Origin: Pedobacter sp. Leaf194
Lineage (GTDB): Bacteria; Bacteroidota; Bacteroidia; Sphingobacteriales; Sphingobacteriaceae
Direction of reading: 5' to 3'
Length of the DNA stretch: 64,000 nucleotides
NCBI RefSeq assembly: GCF_001423945.1
Contig: NZ_LMPU01000012.1
Location: 62,001 to 126,000 of the forward strand
Position 1 is the first letter of the stretch; every line of letters starts with the position of its first letter. Positions 57,727 to 64,000 of the stretch are shown one piece after another. The position numbers and the translations under genes were made by a program. The notes under the pieces were generated by a model. It was not told where the DNA came from, ran no database searches, and worked only from the letters and a program-made list of their open reading frames with translations.

Positions 57727-57743
57727 ACTGGTTGCCAACCAGT
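57727..57743. promoter_or_regulatory. Inverted repeat just upstream of the MFS gene
   Basis: ACTGGTT-GCC-AACCAGT, 28 bp before the MFS start codon. A perfect 7-bp dyad with a 3-nt centre; it could be an operator half-site pair or a leader hairpin. It does not resemble the CAAACGTTTG operator. Confidence 0.4.
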
Positions 57744-57960
57744 GCCATTCAAAATAGAGGCGTAAAAGCTTAAATTTCTCATAAATTCTGATTCAATAGG
57801 GACTATAGCCAAAGAATGACTGTAGATTTTCTAGGTTTTATATTTGGTTAAACTGATTAAAACTACTCACAAATCTCTAAGTGATGAGTTTCAGTCAATT
57901 GGGTTATATGAAGATAAGGTTATAATCAAACGAAAACCATCAAATAACATAAATTTTAAC

Positions 57961-57974
57961 CGCAAACGTTTGCG
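57961..57974. promoter_or_regulatory. LacI-family operator (perfect palindrome)
   Basis: CGCAAACGTTTGCG is fully symmetric, with the central CG typical of LacI/GalR operators. An overlapping weaker copy CGAAAACATTTGCG lies at 57973-57986, followed by CGGAAATGTTTG. The cluster sits 50-75 bp upstream of the lacI-like ATG in the 336-bp divergent region, so it can control both the regulator and the MFS operon. No other gene is seen in this gap. Confidence 0.85.
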
Positions 57975-58008
57975 AAAACATTTGCGGAAATGTTTGTTGT
58001 GGAAAACT

Positions 58009-58016
58009 TATATTTG
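58009..58016 (+). promoter_or_regulatory. -7 box of the lacI-like gene
   Basis: TATATTTG, exact TAnnTTTG, 20 bp before the ATG. TTTG candidates at 57981 and 57992 stand 24 and 13 bp away, neither ideal. The operator cluster covers the -33 region, which suggests autoregulation. Confidence 0.6.
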
Positions 58017-58035
58017 AGTAACCAAATAATAAGCC

Positions 58036-59031
58036 ATGAACCAAAATCCAACTTTGAAGAAGATTGCTGAAAGGTTAAATGTGAGTATATCAACTGTTTC
58101 GAGGGCGTTAAAAGACCATCCCGACATTTCGCTGGAAACGAAAAAGAAAATCAATGAGCTTGCAGACTTGTTAGAATACGACCCAAACCCTTATGCGGTA
58201 AATCTGCGTACGCATAGCAGTAAGGAGTTTGCCGTTGTTGTGCCAAGCCTATCTAATTTCTTCTACCATTCTTTTATTAGTGCAATTGAAGAAGAGGCGA
58301 GAATATTTGGTTATTCAGTAATTATTTACCGCTCATCTAACGATGCCAAAATTGAACAGGAGATTTTAAAAAGCTGCCGGCACAAACGGGTGTCCGGAAT
58401 TTTCATTGCAATTACCTCAGAAACCACAGATATCGCACCTTTCTTGAAGTTAGATGTACATGGAATACCTGTTATATTTTTCGATAAAGTTCCGCAATAT
58501 GAATCCTGCAACAAAATTTGTGTTGGCGATGAACATGCTGCTGGCATTGCTGCTGAAGAAATAATGAACAAGGGCATAAAGAATGTGCTGGCAATTTTTG
58601 GAGATAAAAACATGTCGATTACCAAGGCCCGACTTGAAAAGTTCAGTTCTGTAATTGGGCAAGGGGAAGACGTGAACCTGCAAATACTTTATGCAACAAG
58701 TACAGATGAAGCCGAACAGGTTACACTCGCTGCCCTACCGGGATATGTGGGGAGGAAATTTGCAGTATTTTGCATGAGCGACGAAATTTTAGCTGGTTCT
58801 ATGAAGGCTATTCAGCGAAAGGGTTTGCAAGCGCCGAAAGATTTAGGGGTTATTGCAATTAGTGATGGCATGATTCCCCTGCTCTTTTACCCGGAAATCA
58901 CCTTTGCAGAGACAAGTGGCTATAATTTGGGTAAATTATCTTTTAGCAGAATGATGCGTTGCATTGCAGGAAGTTCTTTCGCACAAACAATTGTTGATGA
59001 ATCCAGACTGGTTGTAGGCGGTTCTATGTAG
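58036..59031 (+). CDS. LacI/GalR family transcriptional regulator
   Basis: 331 residues. N-terminal helix-turn-helix TLKKIAERLNVSISTVSRAL (residues 6-25) followed by the hinge region EYDPNPYAVNLRTHSSKEFA. A periplasmic-binding-protein-like effector domain runs from residue about 60 to the end (VVVPSLSNFFYHSFISAIEE, VFCMSDEILAGSMKAI, VIAISDGMIPLLFYPEIT). It is divergent from the MFS-GH100-kinase-SusCD-GH65 operon and has a perfect operator before it, so it most likely represses this locus until a sugar binds. The same operator upstream of the transporter at 11 kb suggests a wider regulon. Confidence 0.95.
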   Translation: MNQNPTLKKIAERLNVSISTVSRALKDHPDISLETKKKINELADLLEYDPNPYAVNLRTHSSKEFAVVVPSLSNFFYHSFISAIEEEARIFGYSVIIYRSSNDAKIEQEILKSCRHKRVSGIFIAITSETTDIAPFLKLDVHGIPVIFFDKVPQYESCNKICVGDEHAAGIAAEEIMNKGIKNVLAIFGDKNMSITKARLEKFSSVIGQGEDVNLQILYATSTDEAEQVTLAALPGYVGRKFAVFCMSDEILAGSMKAIQRKGLQAPKDLGVIAISDGMIPLLFYPEITFAETSGYNLGKLSFSRMMRCIAGSSFAQTIVDESRLVVGGSM

Positions 59032-59141
59032 AAGTAATGCCTAAACGACATCGGCACGTACTGTAGCGTTACTCTTTATTGAAAATAAACAGCACATTTA
59101 AAAGGAGTTGAAAAGTGTTCGTAATATTTTTAAAAAAAACA

Positions 59142-59172
59142 TTGGCATGGATAAAATTAATTTCTATATTTG
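59142..59172 (+). promoter_or_regulatory. Promoter of tRNA-Lys (second copy)
   Basis: TTG at 59142-59144, 20 bp, TATATTTG at 59165-59172. The sequence CTATATTTGCACC is shared with the promoter of the first copy. Confidence 0.8.
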
Positions 59173-59194
59173 CACCTCCTTAAACAAAAGGAAC

Positions 59195-59267
59195 GATTCC
59201 GTAGCTCAGCTGGTAGAGCATTACACTTTTAATGTAGTGGTCCTGGGTTCGAATCCCAGCGGGATCA
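59195..59267 (+). tRNA. tRNA-Lys (UUU), second copy and integration site
   Basis: Identical in all 73 positions to 11426-11498. Anticodon loop CTTTTAA, anticodon TTT. It is followed within 245 bp by a tyrosine integrase in the same direction, the common arrangement for elements that insert into the 3' end of a tRNA gene and keep it intact. Confidence 0.97.
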
Positions 59268-59289
59268 CAAAATCAATGTCAAAAACGCT

Positions 59290-59322
59290 AAAAACCTGCA
59301 AATCAAACATTTGCAGGTTTTT
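59290..59322 (+). terminator. Terminator after the second tRNA-Lys
   Basis: AAAAACCTGCAAAT/ATTTGCAGGTTTTT, a perfect 14-bp stem with a 5-nt loop, then GTTTTTT. Different in sequence from the terminator of the first copy. Confidence 0.9.
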
Positions 59323-59353
59323 GTTTTTTACGGAAATTCCATTTTATGCATCG

Positions 59354-59444
59354 TTTAAGCGTGTTTTGGAATAGTCTGGTGAGTTGAGCTAAATTTTAAA
59401 TTTACTCACCAGAACGGCTTAAAGAATTGAATTACAAGCCGTTC
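59354..59444. repeat. Cluster of interleaved inverted repeats between tRNA-Lys and integrase
   Basis: Three dyads: TTTAAGC (59354-59360)/GCTTAAA (59417-59423); TCTGGTGAGT (59375-59384)/ACTCACCAGA (59404-59413), 10 of 10; and GAACGGCTT (59412-59420)/AAGCCGTTC (59436-59444), 9 of 9. The second and third share bases, so the folds exclude each other. Position suggests integrase or accessory-factor binding sites of attL, or control of integrase expression. Confidence 0.6.
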
Positions 59445-59458
59445 ACCTCCCGCACATC

Positions 59459-59489
59459 TTGTAAAGGTCTTGCTGCAATGCTAATTTTG
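59459..59489 (+). promoter_or_regulatory. Promoter of the integrase gene
   Basis: TTG at 59459-59461, 20 bp, TAATTTTG at 59482-59489 (exact -7 consensus), 22 bp before the integrase ATG. Confidence 0.7.
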
Positions 59490-59511
59490 TTTCACTCTTA
59501 ATGTTATCATT

Positions 59512-60750
59512 ATGAAAACCAACTTTAGTGTTCTTTTCTATCTGAAAAGACAAAAAAACTATGAAGGCGATGTAGCACCGATTTACATCCGACTCACACT
59601 CAACGGTAAACGGGCAGAGATTTCTACTGCACGTTCCTGTCATCCTAGTCTGTGGAACTCGTTTTCCGGTAGATCCAGTGGTAAAAAAGAAGAATCAACG
59701 ACTCTGAATTTTCAGTTAGACCAGCTGCAACGAAAGGTCTACGATGCATACAAGTCGCTGTTAAATGCAAATGAAGAAATTTCAATTGCGTCAATCAAAG
59801 CAAAATTCCAGGGCAAGGAGATTAATATGTTGTCCATCCTTGACGTTATCGATGAACACAATGATGAAATGAGGTCTCTGGTTGGAAAAGATTATGCGCC
59901 GGGTACGCTCAAACGTTTTCTTGTCCTTAGAAAACATGTTCAAGAATTCATTCAAAGAAAATACAAACTGGAAGATCTTGATCTGAAGAAGGTAGATCAG
60001 AAATTTATAAGTGATTTTGATTTTTACATCCGATCGGTAAAAAAGTGCTCGAACAATTATACTGTTAAAGTCTTAAAAAGCGTCGGTAAGATCATAGACA
60101 TTAGTCACCACAATAAACTAATTGAAAATAATCCTTTCATTGGATATAAAGGCAAAACAAAGAAAACGGATAGATTCTTCATGGACGAGGACGAACTTCA
60201 GAAAATTACTGAAAAGGAATTCTCCTCTGAAAGACTTGGCACAGTTCGCGATGTATTTTTATTTTGCTGTTATACTGGTTTGGCGTATACAGACGTCAAA
60301 AATTTGAGGAAAAATCACATCAATAAAGGTATCGATGGTGAGCAGTGGATAGTCAAGGTAAGGCAAAAAACCAATACCCGTTCTGCAATACCGATTCTCC
60401 CACAAGCGCAAATTCTGTTAGACAAATATGCTGATCATCCTATGTGCGATGGGAATATGCTACTGCCGGTTCATAGCAACCAGAAGATGAATGAGTATCT
60501 GCACGAAATATCGGCCATATGCGGGATAAATAAGAAACTAACCACACATATTGCCCGCCATACCTTCGCAACAACAGTAACGCTTTTAAACGGGGTCCCA
60601 ATTGAAAGCGTGTCCCAGATGCTGGGCCATACCAATATCAGAACTACCCAACAGTATGCTAAAGTTGTGGACATCAAGGTTGGTGCTGATATGGCCAGGC
60701 TAAGAGAAAAATTATCACAAAAATTAAATAACAAAAAATCAGATGGATAA
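59512..60750 (+). CDS. int: Tyrosine-type site-specific integrase (Bacteroidota phage/ICE type)
   Basis: 412 residues. N-terminal arm-binding region (1-100), SAM-like core-binding domain (about 105-210, with DYAPGTLKRF) and catalytic domain (about 220-400). Catalytic residues: HIAR (His346, Arg349), LGH (His373) and nucleophile Tyr382 in QQYAKV. The box-I arginine is replaced: TGLAYTDV has Ala258 at the usual TGLRxxD position, as in some other integrases of this phylum such as IntDOT-like ones. It carries out insertion into and excision from the tRNA-Lys gene. It has its own promoter and overlaps the next gene by 8 bp. Confidence 0.95.
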   Translation: MKTNFSVLFYLKRQKNYEGDVAPIYIRLTLNGKRAEISTARSCHPSLWNSFSGRSSGKKEESTTLNFQLDQLQRKVYDAYKSLLNANEEISIASIKAKFQGKEINMLSILDVIDEHNDEMRSLVGKDYAPGTLKRFLVLRKHVQEFIQRKYKLEDLDLKKVDQKFISDFDFYIRSVKKCSNNYTVKVLKSVGKIIDISHHNKLIENNPFIGYKGKTKKTDRFFMDEDELQKITEKEFSSERLGTVRDVFLFCCYTGLAYTDVKNLRKNHINKGIDGEQWIVKVRQKTNTRSAIPILPQAQILLDKYADHPMCDGNMLLPVHSNQKMNEYLHEISAICGINKKLTTHIARHTFATTVTLLNGVPIESVSQMLGHTNIRTTQQYAKVVDIKVGADMARLREKLSQKLNNKKSDG

Positions 60751-61276
60751 TCTTATCATCACTGATGAATTGGTGCTCAACCAGATTTATCTTATTAGAG
60801 GTCAGAAAGTAATGATTGATTCAGATCTTGCTAAGCTTTATGGCGTAGAAAATAAACAGCTCAAAAGACAGGTAAGAAGAAATATCGAGCGTTTTCCCGA
60901 AGACTTTATGTTCGAAATCACCGCTGAAGAGTATTACAATGCAAGGTGCCAATCCGGCACCTTGGAATCTGGGACTAATCTGAAATACCTTCCTATGGCT
61001 TTTACAGAGCTAGGTGTCTCTATGCTTTCCAGCGTATTATCAAGTCCAAGAGCAGTTCAAATGAATATTCAGATCATCCGAATTTTCACCAGAGTCAGAA
61101 ACATATTACATGATAACATTGAAATTAAACTGGAAGTCGAAAAGATTAAAAAGAAGTTGGATAATCAGGATAAGAATATGGAGATCGTATTTAAATATCT
61201 TGATGAGTTACTGGATAAACCAGAAACTGAGAAGCCTGCGAGAAAGCGAATAGGCTTCAAACCAGATGATTTGTAA
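60743..61276 (+). CDS. ORF6N domain-containing protein
   Basis: 177 residues. The N-terminal ORF6N domain (about 8-95) is clear: YLIRGQKVMIDSDLAKLYGV, LKRQVRRNIERFPEDFMF, LPMAFTELGVSMLSSVL. A C-terminal coiled-coil-like part (about 115-160) is rich in Lys, Glu, Asp. ORF6N/KilA-N-type DNA-binding domains occur in phage antirepressors and mobile elements. It starts inside the integrase stop region, so it is translated from the same mRNA and may control integration or excision. Confidence 0.9.
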   Translation: MDNLIITDELVLNQIYLIRGQKVMIDSDLAKLYGVENKQLKRQVRRNIERFPEDFMFEITAEEYYNARCQSGTLESGTNLKYLPMAFTELGVSMLSSVLSSPRAVQMNIQIIRIFTRVRNILHDNIEIKLEVEKIKKKLDNQDKNMEIVFKYLDELLDKPETEKPARKRIGFKPDDL

Positions 61277-61324
61277 AATTCCAATAATTTTCGAAGACCG
61301 AAAGTTTGTGCTTGAAAAGTGCAA

Positions 61325-61355
61325 AAGAGCTTATCACAAATCGTGATAAGCTCTT
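61325..61355. terminator. Bidirectional terminator between ORF6N and XRE genes
   Basis: AAGAGCTTATCAC/GTGATAAGCTCTT, a perfect 13-bp stem with a 5-nt loop, in the convergent gap. On the minus strand the stem runs into CTTTTGC; on the plus strand into CTAGTTAC. Confidence 0.85.
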
Positions 61356-61390
61356 CTAGTTACATTAAGTATATTTCTCCAAATAAAAAT

Positions 61391-61753
61391 TTAAGACCTT
61401 TTCAAAAGTTCGTTCTTTTCACGTTCACTCGCTAGCAATCTTTCATACAACTCAACAATTTTTTCTATTGGATTAAAATTATTTTGAATTGAATTGTCAT
61501 GAAAGTTATTTATATTATTAAAAATAGTTTCTTCTGTAAAATGCTTAATCCCCTCGGCTGTCACTCCTAGAGCCTTTGCAACCTTATCTAAGGTTGAATC
61601 TTCAATATCTTCACTCTGTTCAAGTTTACTTATAGCTTGTTGACTAATCCCCAATTCATTGGCAAGCGCTTCCTGTTTCATACCACGTAGTTCACGTATA
61701 CGAGAAATTTTACGTCCTAAATGCATTCGAGTGTTTCTTTCAGAAGTTTCCAT
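61391..61753 (-). CDS. XRE-family helix-turn-helix regulator
   Basis: 120 residues from the ATG at 61753 (the frame opens two codons earlier at a TTG that lies inside the -7 box). HTH_3 domain over residues about 12-68: KISRIRELRGMKQEALANEL, GISQQAISKLEQSE, KVAKALGVTAEGI. C-terminal tail rich in Asn followed by a helix KIVELYERLLASEREKNELL that may dimerise. The kind of protein that keeps element genes silent. It is divergent from the HEPN gene with 125 bp between. Confidence 0.92.
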   Translation of the reverse strand: METSERNTRMHLGRKISRIRELRGMKQEALANELGISQQAISKLEQSEDIEDSTLDKVAKALGVTAEGIKHFTEETIFNNINNFHDNSIQNNFNPIEKIVELYERLLASEREKNELLKRS

Positions 61754-61756
61754 ACC

Positions 61757-61764
61757 CAAATATA
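61757..61764 (-). promoter_or_regulatory. -7 box touching the XRE start codon
   Basis: The complement reads TATATTTG, exact TAnnTTTG, ending 3 nt before the ATG at 61753. The mRNA would start at or inside the start codon, so it should be leaderless. Confidence 0.5.
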
Positions 61765-61878
61765 TCGATTTTTTTTGAGCGTTAAAAACAACTAAGTTTT
61801 TGTATTTAACAACCCGCTTGTGGTTCGGTACGATCGAATAGATATGGAGATTTGGAATAAATTCAAAATCATGTAGTT

Positions 61879-62757
61879 ATGAAAACAAATCAAGTATTAC
61901 AAACGGTTAGGACAGATTGCATCATTGAGCTCTGTAGATCGCTTATAGAGAAATTCAAGCCAATTTATATTTACAGCTTTTGCAAGCTGACTCAAACAGC
62001 AACAAAATCGGGATGTTTTGGTTCCACTTATTCTTCAACTGAGCACCACTACTTTTTGTTAATGGTCATGGAGAATAAAACAAGAAACGAGCATGAGGCA
62101 CAGGATTTTTGCAATACCAGATTTTTCTCCGGTAAAATAACTATGCTTTCCCACAGCATGGAAACCATTCAATGCTGCATTGAAAAGAACAATCGCTTTT
62201 TCATTTCCATATTAAATGCGGCTCAACACCTTTACAGTTCAAATGGAATCTTAAATGAAACTCCAAGTATCGCTTTTGATTCCTCACAGAATTTCGAGAA
62301 AGCAAGCAAACATTATGCGCACAGAATTAAACTCGCTGCCGGTTTTTTGGAAGGTGCAGCAGATTGCTACAGTAATGAGCATTATGCGGTATGTCTGTTT
62401 ATGACCCACCAGGTTATAGAACAATGCACGATAGCACTAATTCGCGTACACCTTGCCTATCGATCTGACATTCATCATTTAGGTCGGCAGCTTGATTTGT
62501 GTAGCAGCTTTTCACCATTACCTTACGAAATGCTTAAGGCCACGGAGGAAGATCGCAGATTATTTGAAATCTTGTTAAAGAGCTACTCGCAGGCCAGGTA
62601 TAATGACAAATTTGGCGTCCAGCAGGACGATGCAGATAAATTATTATCCAAAGCCTATGCTTTTGAAAAGCTAACCAGAAAATTGTGTGAAAACAAAATA
62701 TCAGAATTTGAAAAGGCAGAAAATTTGGCAATGGAAAATAAAATATGTTTTGAATAA
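61879..62757 (+). CDS. HEPN-domain protein with a degenerate nucleotidyltransferase-like N-terminus
   Basis: 292 residues. The C-terminal part (about 135-275) is HEPN-like: a helical bundle with ASKHYAHRIKLAAGFLEGAAD, YAVCLFMTHQVIEQCTIALI and the HEPN basic/His element YRSDIHHLGRQL, then DDADKLLSKAYAFEKLTRKLC. The N-terminal part (about 1-130) has IIELCRSLIEKFKPIYIYSF where paired enzymes have a nucleotidyltransferase GS motif, but here GS..D residues are not intact. HEPN proteins are often RNases or dormancy toxins and often pair with such nucleotidyltransferases, so a defence or toxin-antitoxin-like role is possible. This role is inference. Confidence 0.7.
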   Translation: MKTNQVLQTVRTDCIIELCRSLIEKFKPIYIYSFCKLTQTATKSGCFGSTYSSTEHHYFLLMVMENKTRNEHEAQDFCNTRFFSGKITMLSHSMETIQCCIEKNNRFFISILNAAQHLYSSNGILNETPSIAFDSSQNFEKASKHYAHRIKLAAGFLEGAADCYSNEHYAVCLFMTHQVIEQCTIALIRVHLAYRSDIHHLGRQLDLCSSFSPLPYEMLKATEEDRRLFEILLKSYSQARYNDKFGVQQDDADKLLSKAYAFEKLTRKLCENKISEFEKAENLAMENKICFE

Positions 62758-62919
62758 TTCAATTTAAGGATGTAGAAGACATATACAGGGTCAACTTGTC
62801 ATCTATATTCAACTTTCACCCGTTTACCCACCACCAAGTATTCAGCCTGGCAAAAGTTTTATAATTGAGCTTATCTAACTACTTATCAACTAATTAAATT
62901 CAAAATAAAAATAATTCTC

Positions 62920-63507
62920 ATGAGAACTAATTTAAGCAGACAAAAGAAAAATAGGATTATACTTCTTGATGATGAGGAGATAGTAATGCCGATCAAACCG
63001 ATAACAGCATTCTTCGATGCGGCATGGTTACCTGACCAACTTAAGATGTTGAAAAAATGGCGCAATGACGTTTCATTTGAGGCTAATCATCCGCTTAGAA
63101 GCAGCCCTTCCGACAGACTTTATGATTATGAACTTACCATGAAAGTCATTGAAGCTGCCTGGTTAGTTCGAAAAAAAACAATTGGAAAACTTGAGATTGA
63201 TAGTGGTGAGATTGATATCATTGTAAAATGGTGCATAAAACAAGAAAAGAAAGGAATGAGGGACTATCCAACTCACCTCGCTGCAGATGAAATAATAAAT
63301 CCCGTGAAAGTGTTAAGGAGAGTTTTTAAAACCTTTAAACTCCGCCATTACCATGCTATTTTGAAAAACTGGCTTTATGATTCATTAAGTCAAAAATATA
63401 TGGAAGATAGTTTATCGAAAGAAGAGATCATTGCTGTCTATGAAAACTTGGTTCGGTTGTTTGAAGCAATGTGGTTAATAAAGGAAAGGAATAAAGCAGG
63501 TGCCTGA
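62920..63507 (+). CDS. Unrecognised protein with two similar helical repeats
   Basis: 195 residues, no signal peptide or membrane segment. I do not recognise the family. Two halves look alike: QLKMLKKWRNDVSF...YELTMKVIEAAWLVRKK (about 40-87) and YHAILKNWLYDSL...VYENLVRLFEAMWLIKER (about 143-190), both ending in a (I/F)EA(A/M)WL(V/I) helix. This suggests an internal duplication of an all-helical unit. It is 162 bp downstream of the HEPN gene on the same strand and lies in the integrated element. Confidence 0.65.
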   Translation: MRTNLSRQKKNRIILLDDEEIVMPIKPITAFFDAAWLPDQLKMLKKWRNDVSFEANHPLRSSPSDRLYDYELTMKVIEAAWLVRKKTIGKLEIDSGEIDIIVKWCIKQEKKGMRDYPTHLAADEIINPVKVLRRVFKTFKLRHYHAILKNWLYDSLSQKYMEDSLSKEEIIAVYENLVRLFEAMWLIKERNKAGA

Positions 63508-63797
63508 ACCTGTCAATTATCTAGGAGCAGTCAATCCGGTAAAGGGTATTCGTATGCCACCAATCATTATCGGATATCTATCTACCTTTTAAAGGCTTTA
63601 AAAAGTAAATAATGACTTTTATTAAAAAATAAGATAATAAAAGGCAGGCAAAAATAAAAAGAAGAGAATAATTTTCGGGTGTACCTAAAAAAGGCTAAAC
63701 TTAAAGTTGTTTTCCAGTCTCCCAGCGATTTGAATTTTGGGACACTTCAATATTGTGTGTGATACGTGAGTGAGTAGTTGAAACTTAACTGCGGTTA
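63508..63797. other. 290-bp AT-rich gap
   Basis: Lies between two convergent genes. No clear hairpin terminator, repeat or reading frame found. Confidence 0.4.
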
Positions 63798-64000
63798 TTA
63801 AACCAAAACACCTTCCAGCTGTGGACTATATAAAATCCTGTTAATTTCTGCAATGATATAGTCTTTTTCTAAACCATAAATTTCACAAACCCGGAATACA
63901 GTTTGCCTGTATTTCGCAACGTTTTTATGACCATATGGATAAGTATCCAATAGTTTCTCACATTCAACAAATTGCAGAATGGCAAATTTTTGGTTTGAAA
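63798..64000 (-). CDS. Unrecognised protein, C-terminal part (runs off the right edge)
   Basis: An open frame enters from the right edge and ends at TAA (complement of 63798-63800), giving 67 residues with sensible composition and predicted helices (FAILQFVECEKLLDTY, VAKYRQTVFRVCEIYGL, DYIIAEINRILYS). No family is recognised from this fragment. It belongs to the integrated element. Confidence 0.55.
   Translation of the reverse strand, partial: SNQKFAILQFVECEKLLDTYPYGHKNVAKYRQTVFRVCEIYGLEKDYIIAEINRILYSPQLEGVLV

Larger units (their letters stand above)
59250..64000 (+). mobile_element. Left end of an element integrated at tRNA-Lys (right end outside the window)
   Basis: From the tRNA 3' half onward: terminator, nested inverted repeats, tyrosine integrase, ORF6N protein, XRE regulator, HEPN-domain protein and two unrecognised genes. 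None is metabolic, in sharp contrast to the left side. The tRNA 3' end would be attL. The matching attR is not in the window, so extent and conjugative or phage nature are unknown. Confidence 0.65.

Noticed and set aside
11426-59267. The whole 48-kb block between the two tRNA-Lys genes as one mobile island
   Set aside because: The only integrase lies outside it, on the right of the second tRNA. The block holds many independent operons on both strands with the same composition and regulator sites as the flanks.
1-64000. CRISPR arrays, rRNA genes, complete insertion sequences
   Set aside because: No regularly spaced repeats, rRNA-like stretches or transposase motifs were seen on either strand.

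Overview
The window looks like chromosome of a Sphingobacteriaceae-type Bacteroidota (Pedobacter or a close relative). The evidence is AT-rich DNA, three SusC/SusD pairs, a Bacteroidota-type tyrosine integrase, and several promoters matching the Bacteroidota consensus TTTG/TTG - about 20 bp - TAnnTTTG (SRP RNA, both tRNA-Lys genes, integrase). There are no rRNA genes, CRISPR arrays or recognisable insertion sequences.

Layout. 0-9.6 kb is housekeeping: the 5' part of a metallophosphoesterase gene, a DUF763 protein, glutamate synthase (gltD, gltB), SRP RNA, an FSA/TalC-type transaldolase and a GmhB-like phosphatase. A FHS-family sugar transporter (9.7-11.1 kb) with a LacI-type operator in front of it and a tRNA-Lys follow. 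11.7-28.1 kb, all on the minus strand, is a phosphoester-scavenging locus built like a polysaccharide utilisation locus: two SusC/SusD pairs, a GDPD, a PI-PLC-like enzyme, an alkaline phosphatase, a PHP-type phosphoesterase and a phosphodiesterase-alkaline phosphatase fusion. The SusC nearest the promoter carries an in-frame amber codon. 28.5-36.8 kb holds a GH95 enzyme, an outer-membrane beta-barrel receptor, a small secreted basic protein, a carbamoyltransferase and a truncated glycosyltransferase. 36.9-38.5 kb holds a small lipoprotein, a VOC protein and a DinB-like protein.

38.6-45.7 kb is an ergothioneine locus: a class-V PLP enzyme (EgtE candidate) faces a minus-strand operon of a flavin disulfide oxidoreductase, an ABC ATPase, an ABC permease fused to a substrate-binding domain, egtB and egtD. 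The fused binding domain is circularly permuted: its C-terminal half precedes its N-terminal half. This is the most unusual feature seen.

45.8-59.0 kb is a disaccharide locus: trehalase, a GH65 enzyme, SusD/SusC, a PfkB sugar kinase, a GH100-like hydrolase, an MFS transporter and a divergent LacI regulator with a perfect palindromic operator. A near-identical operator precedes the FHS transporter 47 kb away.

At 59.2 kb a second, identical tRNA-Lys is followed by a cluster of inverted repeats, a tyrosine integrase, an ORF6N protein, an XRE regulator, a HEPN-domain protein and two unrecognised genes. This looks like one end of an element integrated at the tRNA and running off the right edge.
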